Under the pieces are notes generated by a model, which did no database searches, was not told where the DNA came from, and saw only the letters and a program-made list of their open reading frames with translations. 5,298 nt of DNA from Bacteroidales bacterium (lineage in GTDB: Bacteria > Bacteroidota > Bacteroidia > Bacteroidales > VadinHA17), in assembly GCA_025455535.1 (NCBI GenBank), contig JALOMM010000135.1, positions 1 to 5,298 on the forward strand. The letters run 5' to 3'. A program made the position numbers and the translations under genes. This document shows positions 1 through 5,298 of the stretch, piece after piece; the stretch's first letter is position 1; each line of letters opens with the position of its first letter.

Positions 1-1
1 T

Positions 2-1000
2 CTGATGGCATGGGGTCTTGGGATTGCCTTTGCAGGGGAGAAGGAAACGAAGAAAGATATTGCCATCGTAAACTTCGGGGAAGAAAACAACCTGTCGCGC
101 TTTCTCAGGGAACATACCGAAATGGATGATGACGGGAGATACCTGTTTACAATCAATGACCCGGTCTTTGGCAAAAACATTTTCAGGTTTGCGCCGCTTG
201 ATTCACTTGATGCAACACTGGGTGTCAAGCGTGGAATTTATCAGCTGATGATTGATAACCAGGGTGACAGCACGGTTTTTCATCTTGACCCGGCCAACCC
301 CGAGGCAAGACTGCTGCAACTGCAGCTGGCAACGCTCATGGGCGAAAGACATGAGGATGATACTTTTTCGGGTGCAAACACCATTACCCTCGAGGTGAAA
401 GGAACCCGGTACATCGATTTTCTTGTACCCGGGCTTGTTGCAATGAATATAATGATGGCGTGCATGTGGGGCATGAGCTGGACCATCATTGAGCGAAGGA
501 AAGGCAACATGCTCAGGCGGATGATAGTGACACCCGTCCGCCGGCAGAATATCCTCCTTGGGCTGATGACCGCCCGTGTCACGATGAACTTTGTCGAAGC
601 CGCCCTGCTGATGATGTTTGCGTGGATCTATTTTGACATTGACATCCAGGGGAGTGTGCCGGCTCTGATAATGGTTTTCATGGCGGGAAATATTGCATTC
701 ACAGGGATAGCTATAATAACATCCTCCCGGACATCAAATACAGAGGTAGGAAACGGCATCATCAACTTCGTCAATATGCCGATGATGATACTGTCAGGCA
801 TCTTTTTCAGCTATCACAACTTCCCGGAATGGAGCATTCCGTTTATTCAGAATCTGCCCCTCACCCTCCTTGCAGACAGCATGAGAAGCATCATCAATGA
901 AGGAGCCGGTGTGGCCGCCGTTCTCGATAAGACAATAATCATGAGCCTTATAGGTTTTGCGACCTTTGGAATAGGCCTGAGAATGTTCAAGTGGTACTGA
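2..1000 (+). CDS. ABC-2 type transporter permease, 5'-truncated by window edge
   Basis: Inner-membrane permease of an ABC-2 type transporter; the partner ATPase is not in the window. The frame is open to the left edge: a Leu codon precedes the first Met (base 5), and residues 1-10 (MAWGLGIAFA) read like the end of the first membrane helix, so that Met is internal. Counting from it, residues about 11-135 form a soluble domain, followed by hydrophobic segments near 138-160, 181-209, 219-240, 252-270 and 309-327. The loop at 163-180 (ERRKGNMLRRMIVTPVRR) is the ABC-2 type E-R-x-x-G...TPVRR element. The stretch near 257-300 (MPMMILSGIFF, then NLPLTLLADSMR) matches the conserved C-terminal part of YhhJ/YadH-like permeases. 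The large domain after helix 1 suggests the ABC2_membrane_3 type, often involved in drug, lipid or polymer export. The substrate cannot be read from the sequence. It ends in TGA, convergent with the aldo/keto reductase gene. Confidence 0.9.
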   Translation: MMAWGLGIAFAGEKETKKDIAIVNFGEENNLSRFLREHTEMDDDGRYLFTINDPVFGKNIFRFAPLDSLDATLGVKRGIYQLMIDNQGDSTVFHLDPANPEARLLQLQLATLMGERHEDDTFSGANTITLEVKGTRYIDFLVPGLVAMNIMMACMWGMSWTIIERRKGNMLRRMIVTPVRRQNILLGLMTARVTMNFVEAALLMMFAWIYFDIDIQGSVPALIMVFMAGNIAFTGIAIITSSRTSNTEVGNGIINFVNMPMMILSGIFFSYHNFPEWSIPFIQNLPLTLLADSMRSIINEGAGVAAVLDKTIIMSLIGFATFGIGLRMFKWY

Positions 1001-1021
1001 TGCCGGTGCGCCGGGTGTACC
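993..1021. terminator. possible hairpin at convergent junction (weak terminator candidate)
   Basis: A two-tier inverted repeat overlaps the end of the permease gene: outer arms GGTAC (993-997) and GTACC (1017-1021), inner arms CCGG (1003-1006) and CCGG (1011-1014) with a TGCG loop. It lies where the permease and aldo/keto reductase genes converge, so it could serve both strands. Neither side has a T-run, so classical intrinsic termination is doubtful. Confidence 0.3.
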
Positions 1022-1034
1022 CCGATAATATAAA

Positions 1035-1997
1035 TCAGGAGGCTTCTAGCCTGAACAGTGGAACCCCCTTCAGCGCCTTCTCTTTTATAGCCTGTATTTC
1101 GGATTTCTTCAGCGGCTTAAGGTTGCCTGAGACACTCAGTGCCTGTCTGAACAGCATCTCCTCCCCTGGCGGTATCGCTGCCGTCACAGGGTGAGAGAGG
1201 GTAAACCGCAATCCCATGGTAATATCTTCCGTTGACATGAGCGGCTCGTACCAGCACTTGGGATACCCGGTTCGGTCAGCCCCCTCCTGCCAGGGTCCTT
1301 TTGCCATTGCTTTCAGAGCCAGGATACCCATGTTTTTCTCCTTTGCCTTTGCCATCACCTGAGGGCCAAAATTACCTGCATTCCAGGTAGCATAGTTGAA
1401 CGGGAACAGAATGGTGTCAAAATCAAATCTGTCCATCAGAGCCATCGCTGCCTCAACTGAATGGGCAGAGAATCCAATAAAGCGTATCTTGCCCTCATTC
1501 CTGGCTTCAATGAATGCTTCCATCGACCCGCCAGGTCCGAGCAAAGTGTCAACCTCCTCAAGTGTAGTGACAGCATGGTGCTGGTACAGGTCGAAATGGT
1601 CAGTGCGGAGGTTTATCAACGACTGCTCAAGCTCTTTGCGTGCTTCGGCTTTTGTTCTCTTTCCGGTCTTGCAGGCAAGGAAGACATCCTTTCTGTAAGG
1701 CTCCAGAGCCGGCCCGAGTTTTATCTCGGCATCGCCGTATGAAGGGGCGACATCGAAGTAGTTCACTCCGCAGTCTATCGCATGCCTGACAGCCGCCGAA
1801 GCCTCTTCGGGCGTTGCGTTCATGACAACGATACCGCCGAAGCCGATCATGGATAGCATCTCTCCCGTTTTTCCAAGAGATCTCTTTTCCAGTTTGCCCG
1901 GGTTCATCTTTCTTTCAATGCCCGAAAGGTCTGCCGGGAAAAGGGTTATTGCCGGCACAGCACAGGCTGTTGAGAGAATAAAGCTTCGTCTTTTCAT
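1035..1997 (-). CDS. aldo/keto reductase with twin-arginine leader
   Basis: NAD(P)H-dependent aldo/keto reductase, a TIM-barrel enzyme that interconverts carbonyls and alcohols; 320 aa, normal length plus a leader. The expected catalytic tetrad is present: Asp82 and Tyr87 (FDVAPSYGDAE), Lys110 (FLACKTG) and His141 (DLYQHH). Later landmarks are GKIRFIGFSAHS (169-180) and AIPPGEE (274-280). The N-terminus MKRRSFILSTACAVP has a twin-arginine pattern (RR-x-F plus hydrophobic core), suggesting Tat export of the folded, cofactor-loaded enzyme. No clear AxA cleavage site is seen. Met31 (codon 1905-1907) begins a typical cytoplasmic AKR N-terminus (MNPGKLEKRSLGKTG), so a leaderless form is the alternative. 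I prefer the start at 1997 because it lies one base after the upstream stop (TGA-C-ATG), suggesting translational coupling to the creatininase-family gene. Substrate unknown; no ferredoxin-like C-terminal extension is present. Confidence 0.9.
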   Translation of the reverse strand: MKRRSFILSTACAVPAITLFPADLSGIERKMNPGKLEKRSLGKTGEMLSMIGFGGIVVMNATPEEASAAVRHAIDCGVNYFDVAPSYGDAEIKLGPALEPYRKDVFLACKTGKRTKAEARKELEQSLINLRTDHFDLYQHHAVTTLEEVDTLLGPGGSMEAFIEARNEGKIRFIGFSAHSVEAAMALMDRFDFDTILFPFNYATWNAGNFGPQVMAKAKEKNMGILALKAMAKGPWQEGADRTGYPKCWYEPLMSTEDITMGLRFTLSHPVTAAIPPGEEMLFRQALSVSGNLKPLKKSEIQAIKEKALKGVPLFRLEAS

Positions 1998-1998
1998 G

Positions 1999-2886
1999 TC
2001 ACTGCTTTTTTAAAGGAGTTTCAGCCCTGTCATAAAATTCATTTTGCAGCCGCTCAATTTCGTTGTTGCTCTTAAGATACTTTATGAGCTCAATCAGCTG
2101 GGCCGCATCTTTTGACACGAGCAGCTCGCCCAGTCTTTTGTCAGGCTGTGCCGGGTCACCGGCATAATGGTTAGGGTACCTCGCGTACCACCAGATACCT
2201 GTATAACCGTTCTTCATCTGGCTCAGCCGGGCCTGGCTGGCCCCTGACTCTGAACCTATTGCCTGACGGTTGACAAGATCAGGCCGAATATAGAACATCA
2301 TCGATGTCTCCTCCTCGCCTGCATGCCCGTCTACTGCGGCCTTCTTAAGAGACTCTATCTCCCTGTCAAACTCCGGGTCTGCAGTCCCCTGGAACAGCAC
2401 AACAATATAATCCCTCTCCGCCGAGAGCTGTGACTGGCAGAAGTACTGAAGGAAGCTTGTGTTACCGCCGTGGCCGTTGAAAAGGATGATCTTCTTAAGT
2501 CCGTTCCTGGCGAGCTCCCGGCAAGTCTCATCAAGCATCTGCCATAAAAGGTCATTGCTGTATGCAATAGTGCCAGGCTGATGACGGGCTTCAAATATCT
2601 GCCCGGCGAAATAGGGAGGGAACACGACGGCATACTCCTTCTCTGCGGCCTGTGTCACGCTCTCCCTGGCCTCGAACATGTCTGTGCCGAGAGGCAGATG
2701 GGTCCCATGCTTCTCAATCACGCCCAGAGGTATCACGCAGACACCGCCTGACTTCTCAACGGCGACTGAAAACTGCGGAGAAGAGAGCTCTTCCAGCCTG
2801 ACGGGCAGAGTTTTTCCCGGGTCCGCCTGAGAGAATGACAGCAGCGTTATCAGCATCACTGCAGAGAAAAGGATAAGTCTTTTCAT
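1999..2886 (-). CDS. exported creatininase-family amidohydrolase
   Basis: Metal-dependent hydrolase of the creatininase family, 295 aa including a leader. The leader MKRLILFSAVMLITLLSFSQ (1-20) has a basic start and hydrophobic core, so Sec export with cleavage near residues 20-21 is likely. Family motifs: Glu58 and His60 (IEKHGTHLPLGTD, with Asp69) and His139 (NGHGGN) as likely metal ligands, and DGHAGEEETS (186-195), whose Glu193 fits the conserved HAGxxETS block. True creatininase has GHFEN where this protein has GHGGN. It therefore resembles the HGGN branch (MftE-like, formamide/amide hydrolases) more than creatininase, and creatinine should not be assumed as substrate. The start is fixed: the in-frame codon at 2899-2901 is a stop. 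It lies 31 bp after pabA and 1 bp before the aldo/keto reductase gene. A possible weak promoter of its own precedes it. Confidence 0.9.
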   Translation of the reverse strand: MKRLILFSAVMLITLLSFSQADPGKTLPVRLEELSSPQFSVAVEKSGGVCVIPLGVIEKHGTHLPLGTDMFEARESVTQAAEKEYAVVFPPYFAGQIFEARHQPGTIAYSNDLLWQMLDETCRELARNGLKKIILFNGHGGNTSFLQYFCQSQLSAERDYIVVLFQGTADPEFDREIESLKKAAVDGHAGEEETSMMFYIRPDLVNRQAIGSESGASQARLSQMKNGYTGIWWYARYPNHYAGDPAQPDKRLGELLVSKDAAQLIELIKYLKSNNEIERLQNEFYDRAETPLKKQ

Positions 2887-2899
2887 AGCAATTTTTATT

Positions 2900-2932
2900 T
2901 AAACATACACCATTTTATTATAATTCAGTCAA
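2900..2932 (-). promoter_or_regulatory. weak candidate promoter for the hydrolase-reductase pair
   Basis: On the minus strand, TATGTTTA (2907 to 2900) matches the Bacteroidota -7 box TAnnTTTG at all but its last fixed base. A TTG (2932 to 2930) lies 22 bases upstream as a possible -33 element, overlapping the end of pabA. The 31-bp gap is AT-rich. The two genes may therefore have their own promoter, or simply be read through from pabA. Confidence 0.3.
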
Positions 2933-3490
2933 TGCCCTTACGATCTCTTTCCCGCAATTTGACATGACCGACTCCGGATGAAACTGTATCCCGTGCAATG
3001 GCAGCGATCTGTGACAGAATGACAATATGGCTCCGGTGTCGTCTACCGATGTGATGACAAGCTCTTCAGGTACGGAACCGGGGTCAGCAGTCCAGGAGTT
3101 ATACATACCAGCCGTGGCATCTGAAGGGATGAATCTGAGCAGGGCATCATTGACCCCTGTCAGCCTCACTGAGGTTTTATGACCGTGTCTGATCCGGTCG
3201 AGCTGGATTAGCCTCCCTCCGAAATACTCATACAGGGCCTGATGCCCCAGACATATCCCCACAATCTTGTGTGACATTGCACAGTGATCAATGCATTTCA
3301 TGAGAGAGCCGGCACCGTAAGGAAGTCCCGGACCAGGAGACAGTACCAGGGCATCATATTCACTCAGCCTTTTAAAATCGATCTGATCATTGCATACTCT
3401 TTCCACAGCAAGGCTGCTGTTCTCCCTTATGAGGTGAATGATATTATTGACGAAAGAGTCGTAATTGTCAATGACCAGGATTCTCTTCAT
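2918..3490 (-). CDS. pabA: aminodeoxychorismate synthase glutaminase subunit
   Basis: Class I glutamine amidotransferase of 190 aa, the usual PabA/TrpG length. It releases ammonia from glutamine and passes it to the chorismate-binding subunit. Landmarks: the N-terminus ILVIDNYDSFVNNI (4-17); SPGPG (51-55), contributing the oxyanion region; nucleophile Cys80 in GICLGHQ; His171 and Glu173 in FHPES completing the triad. Where many PabA/TrpG proteins have Y-H-S, this one has MYNSW (129-133), with Asn131 in the His position. Sequence alone does not cleanly separate PabA from TrpG; the divergent pabB next door supports PabA, though it could also serve anthranilate synthase. The start is secure: upstream in frame comes a stop at 3515-3517 with no other start codon between. 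A -7 promoter box lies about 20 bases before the start. Cytoplasmic. Confidence 0.88.
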   Translation of the reverse strand: MKRILVIDNYDSFVNNIIHLIRENSSLAVERVCNDQIDFKRLSEYDALVLSPGPGLPYGAGSLMKCIDHCAMSHKIVGICLGHQALYEYFGGRLIQLDRIRHGHKTSVRLTGVNDALLRFIPSDATAGMYNSWTADPGSVPEELVITSVDDTGAILSFCHRSLPLHGIQFHPESVMSNCGKEIVRALTEL

Positions 3491-3509
3491 AGGATTGTGC
3501 CGGATTCTG

Positions 3510-3517
3510 CAAATTTA
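3510..3517 (-). promoter_or_regulatory. Bacteroidota -7 promoter box for pabA
   Basis: Reading the minus strand, TAAATTTG (3517 to 3510) matches the Bacteroidota -7 consensus TAnnTTTG exactly. Transcription would start near 3503, giving a leader of about a dozen bases before the pabA ATG. No good TTTG/TTG is seen at the -33 distance; only GCTG/GGTG-like sequence is there. Confidence 0.6.
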
Positions 3518-3526
3518 TAAAAAGAG

Positions 3527-3534
3527 TACTTTTG
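3527..3534 (+). promoter_or_regulatory. Bacteroidota -7 promoter box for pabB
   Basis: TACTTTTG matches the -7 consensus TAnnTTTG exactly. Transcription would start near 3541, leaving a leader of roughly 20 bases before the pabB ATG at 3562. The -33 region is weak: TTCTG at 3505-3509 lies 17 bases upstream. That region overlaps the pabA promoter. Confidence 0.6.
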
Positions 3535-3561
3535 CAGCACCAGCAACATAATCAGATTTAA

Positions 3562-4542
3562 ATGGCCGGAGTGTCAGAAGTGAAGGAGATGATGAACAGG
3601 TACGGTGCACAACGCAAACCGTTTCTTTTTGGTTTTGACTTTGAACTCAAGAATGCCTTCTTCGTCACCGATCCACTCATGCAGGACGACATACTGTTCC
3701 GCACTCCTTCCGCAAGTAATTACCTTAAATCCGGTACCCTTCACGCGGCAACACTGCCGGAACTGATTACAGAAGGATTCATAAGCGAAGAGGAGTACGG
3801 CAGGAAATTCAATAAAGTTCACGAAGCCATAGCCTTCGGCAACAGTTACCTGTGCAACCTGACTGTCACTACGCCTGTCAGGCTTAATCTGCCTCTGCGG
3901 GAGGTTTTCATTCATACAAAGTCACAGTATGGCATCTGTTACCACAACAAATTCATGTCATTTTCACCCGAGAGGTTCGTTCTGATACACGACGGAATCA
4001 TCAGCTCCAATCCCATGAAGGGAACCATAGATGCAACCCTTCCTGACGCAGAAAAAAAACTGACGGATGATTACAAGGAGGATTGTGAGCACAACACCAT
4101 CGTCGACCTGATAAGGAATGACCTTGGTTCGGTTGCCGAACGAATCAGCGTTAAAAGGTTCAAATACCTTGACCGGGTGAGAACGGACCGGGGTGTGTTG
4201 CTTCAGATGAGTTCCGAAATAAGCGGGTATCTTGCCGGCGGGTATAACAGCCGGCTGGGTGAGATTATTGTATCGATGCTTCCAGCCGGATCAGTATCAG
4301 GTGCCCCAAAAAAATCAACCCTAAGCATCATAATGCAGAGTGAGGGCGCAGAGAGGGGGTTCTATACGGGTGTGTTCGGATATTACGACGGAGAGGTTCT
4401 CGACTCGGCAGTGATGATCAGGTTCATTGAAGATACTGATGACGGCACATTTTACCGCAGCGGCGGAGGAATAACCATCAACAGCCGGTGCCGGGATGAA
4501 TGGAACGAAGCCAGGGACAAGATTTATCTGCCGCTGGACTGA
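3562..4542 (+). CDS. pabB: aminodeoxychorismate synthase component I (compact form)
   Basis: Chorismate-binding subunit that, with PabA, converts chorismate and ammonia to 4-amino-4-deoxychorismate for folate synthesis; cytoplasmic. Motifs in order: SFSPERF (133-139); NPMKGT (150-155), where Lys153 is the lysine that marks PabB, whereas TrpE has PIAGT; EHNTIVDLIRNDLG (176-189); AGSVSGAPKKS (242-252); YTGVFGYYDG (268-277); and GGGITINS (301-308). The last motif, followed by EWNEARDKIYLPL, looks like Bacteroidota PabB. At 326 aa it lacks much of the N-terminal region found in E. coli PabB (about 450 aa) but keeps the whole catalytic core. The start is fixed: the codon just before the ATG is an in-frame TAA (3559-3561). 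There is no clear Shine-Dalgarno site; the upstream bases are A/T-rich, as usual in this phylum. It is divergent from pabA rather than in one operon, and no fused or adjacent lyase (PabC) is visible. Confidence 0.95.
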   Translation: MAGVSEVKEMMNRYGAQRKPFLFGFDFELKNAFFVTDPLMQDDILFRTPSASNYLKSGTLHAATLPELITEGFISEEEYGRKFNKVHEAIAFGNSYLCNLTVTTPVRLNLPLREVFIHTKSQYGICYHNKFMSFSPERFVLIHDGIISSNPMKGTIDATLPDAEKKLTDDYKEDCEHNTIVDLIRNDLGSVAERISVKRFKYLDRVRTDRGVLLQMSSEISGYLAGGYNSRLGEIIVSMLPAGSVSGAPKKSTLSIIMQSEGAERGFYTGVFGYYDGEVLDSAVMIRFIEDTDDGTFYRSGGGITINSRCRDEWNEARDKIYLPLD

Positions 4543-4560
4543 TGTCTGTGCCGGCAGACA
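4543..4560. terminator. hairpin between convergent genes, candidate bidirectional terminator
   Basis: TGTCTG (4543-4548) pairs exactly with CAGACA (4555-4560) around the six-base loop TGCCGG, starting directly after the pabB stop codon. The loop and inner arm also form the palindrome TGCCGGCA (4549-4556). It fills about half of the 33-bp gap between pabB and the converging gene. No T-run follows on either strand, so termination by this hairpin alone is uncertain. Confidence 0.45.
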
Positions 4561-4575
4561 ATTCGCAAGGTCAGA

Positions 4576-5298
4576 CTATTTTGTAACAACGATCAGTCCT
4601 TCACGCGGGATGGCACGGTAGACGATCTTGGCCTCTGCCTTGGGTATCCATATTTTGATATAGGGGGTGTAAGGGGGAGTATTGAACCTTACTACAGAGT
4701 GCATGGTTGACCTGGCATTCCTGTAACGCTCTTCCAGATCAAAAAAGAACCTGGCACGCTTGTCGGCAGCTATTGTATCTTCCTGTTGTTCGAAGAAAAA
4801 CCTGATATTACGGTCAGTTTCGAGTGTAAAGAATACAGCCTCATAATCAGTAGTGTCAGGTTTGACATCTATGACGGCCTCGGAGGTGTCTCTCGGGGCT
4901 ATCTTGACACTGACCGGATCTTTCATGAAGGTAGCCTGCATGCTGGTGATGACGAGCGGTGCGGAGAGCATGCTGTAAACCGCCTCCTGGTTTGCCCGCT
5001 GAAAGAATGGTGAGAGGTCATAGTCAGAAATCCTTACAGTCCTGACAGATACTCCCTTGATCATCAGCTGTATAAGGCTGTCGCGTACATTAACGACAAG
5101 CCCGATGGAGTCGGAGTCTGCCATTTTTACCTGTGCGCCGAGGTATGATTTCTTGCGCAGCAGATCGATATACCCGGGGATGGAGCACTGGTTGATTGTA
5201 TCGCTCTCCTTCTGCTCAAGAGAGGCGAAGTATGCATCGTCAAATGACCTTACGGCATGGCTGACGGCAGAAACACTCCTTACCAGATAAAAGATGAT
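4576..5298 (-). CDS. uncharacterised protein, 5' end outside window
   Basis: I do not recognise this family. The frame is open from the right edge to a TAG at 4576-4578, giving 240 visible residues. The first in-window Met (codon 5122-5124) is preceded by 58 uninterrupted in-frame codons, and the sequence across it (SYLGAQVKMADSDSIG) reads as continuous protein, so that Met is not the start. The visible N-terminus IIFYLV could be the end of a membrane or signal segment, which is inference. The middle (SIGLVVNVRDSLIQLMIKGV, residues 64-83) alternates hydrophobic and polar residues like beta-strands. The C-terminal half is charged and contains RFFFEQQED and RFFFDLEER about 17 residues apart. 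It ends with KIWIPKAEAKIVYRAIPREG and a hydrophobic tail. The many beta-like segments and lack of a known catalytic motif suggest an envelope or structural role, but I cannot assign one. It converges with pabB. Confidence 0.8.
   Translation of the reverse strand: MIFYLVRSVSAVSHAVRSFDDAYFASLEQKESDTINQCSIPGYIDLLRKKSYLGAQVKMADSDSIGLVVNVRDSLIQLMIKGVSVRTVRISDYDLSPFFQRANQEAVYSMLSAPLVITSMQATFMKDPVSVKIAPRDTSEAVIDVKPDTTDYEAVFFTLETDRNIRFFFEQQEDTIAADKRARFFFDLEERYRNARSTMHSVVRFNTPPYTPYIKIWIPKAEAKIVYRAIPREGLIVVTK

Larger units (their letters stand above)
3507..3537. repeat. perfect inverted repeat CTGCAAA-N17-TTTGCAG in the divergent spacer
   Basis: CTGCAAA (3507-3513) and TTTGCAG (3531-3537) are exact reverse complements, centred on base 3522, in the 71-bp spacer between pabA and pabB. 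Each arm contains the TTTG of one -7 box plus the following CAG, so both promoters read TAnnTTTGCAG outward. This could be an operator for a dimeric regulator or a by-product of two similar promoters. Confidence 0.6.

Noticed and set aside
280..582. Open frame on the minus strand inside the permease gene
   Set aside because: It lies wholly inside a well-supported gene, its composition is Arg/Ser/Met-rich without domain motifs, and it has no promoter or spacing logic.
991..1194. Plus-strand open frame spanning the end of the permease gene and the end of the reductase gene
   Set aside because: It is mostly antisense to reductase coding sequence, its start lies within the permease stop region, and it has no family features.
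1396..1742. Two overlapping plus-strand open frames inside the aldo/keto reductase gene
   Set aside because: Both are antisense to a gene with an intact catalytic tetrad, and their translations show no recognisable features.
2355..2633. Minus-strand alternative frame inside the creatininase-family gene
   Set aside because: It is an out-of-frame Ser-rich shadow of a gene whose conserved motifs run continuously in another frame.
3284..3520. Plus-strand open frame antisense to pabA and reaching into the divergent spacer
   Set aside because: It opposes a well-supported gene and runs over the promoter region, and its translation looks like no known protein.
3574..3915. Minus-strand open frame of 113 codons inside pabB
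   Set aside because: It is antisense to the conserved PabB frame, and no start signals or domain features are seen.
4786..5290. Two plus-strand open frames opposite the right-edge gene
   Set aside because: The minus-strand frame is open over all 241 codons including the stop and has coherent beta-strand-like protein sequence; the plus-strand frames are shorter and featureless.
1..5298. Possibility of a defence system, mobile element, toxin-antitoxin pair or CRISPR array
   Set aside because: No direct-repeat array, transposase or integrase motif, terminal inverted repeats or small paired genes were found; the genes are metabolic, transport or uncharacterised.

Overview
The window looks like ordinary chromosomal DNA from a member of the Bacteroidota. 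Three things suggest this. The compact PabB form matches what I recall from that phylum. The 71-bp divergent spacer carries two exact copies of the Bacteroidota -7 promoter box TAnnTTTG. Exported proteins begin with the KR-type signal peptides common there, and clear Shine-Dalgarno sites are lacking. Base composition looks close to balanced, with no obvious foreign island. I see no tRNA, rRNA, CRISPR array, insertion sequence or integrase.

Layout from left to right: (1) the 3' part of an ABC-2 type transporter permease (+), cut by the left edge; (2) a convergent 34-bp junction; (3) a minus-strand group read right to left: pabA (glutamine amidotransferase), then after 31 bp an exported creatininase-family amidohydrolase, then after 1 bp an aldo/keto reductase with a twin-arginine leader; (4) a 71-bp divergent spacer with back-to-back promoters; (5) pabB (+); (6) a convergent 33-bp junction with a hairpin; (7) a minus-strand uncharacterised protein whose reading frame is still open at the right edge.

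PabA and PabB together make 4-amino-4-deoxychorismate from chorismate and glutamine, the first step from chorismate towards p-aminobenzoate and folate. The lyase PabC that would complete the branch is not in the window. The creatininase-like and aldo/keto reductase genes are tightly coupled and both carry export signals, so they probably act on a common envelope or periplasmic substrate. Nothing in the sequence shows what it is, and their position behind pabA may be only shared transcription.

I find no convincing new biological system. The items most worth a second look are the symmetric pabA/pabB promoter region, the exported hydrolase-reductase pair, and the unrecognised protein at the right edge. 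No gene-free stretch exceeds 71 bp.
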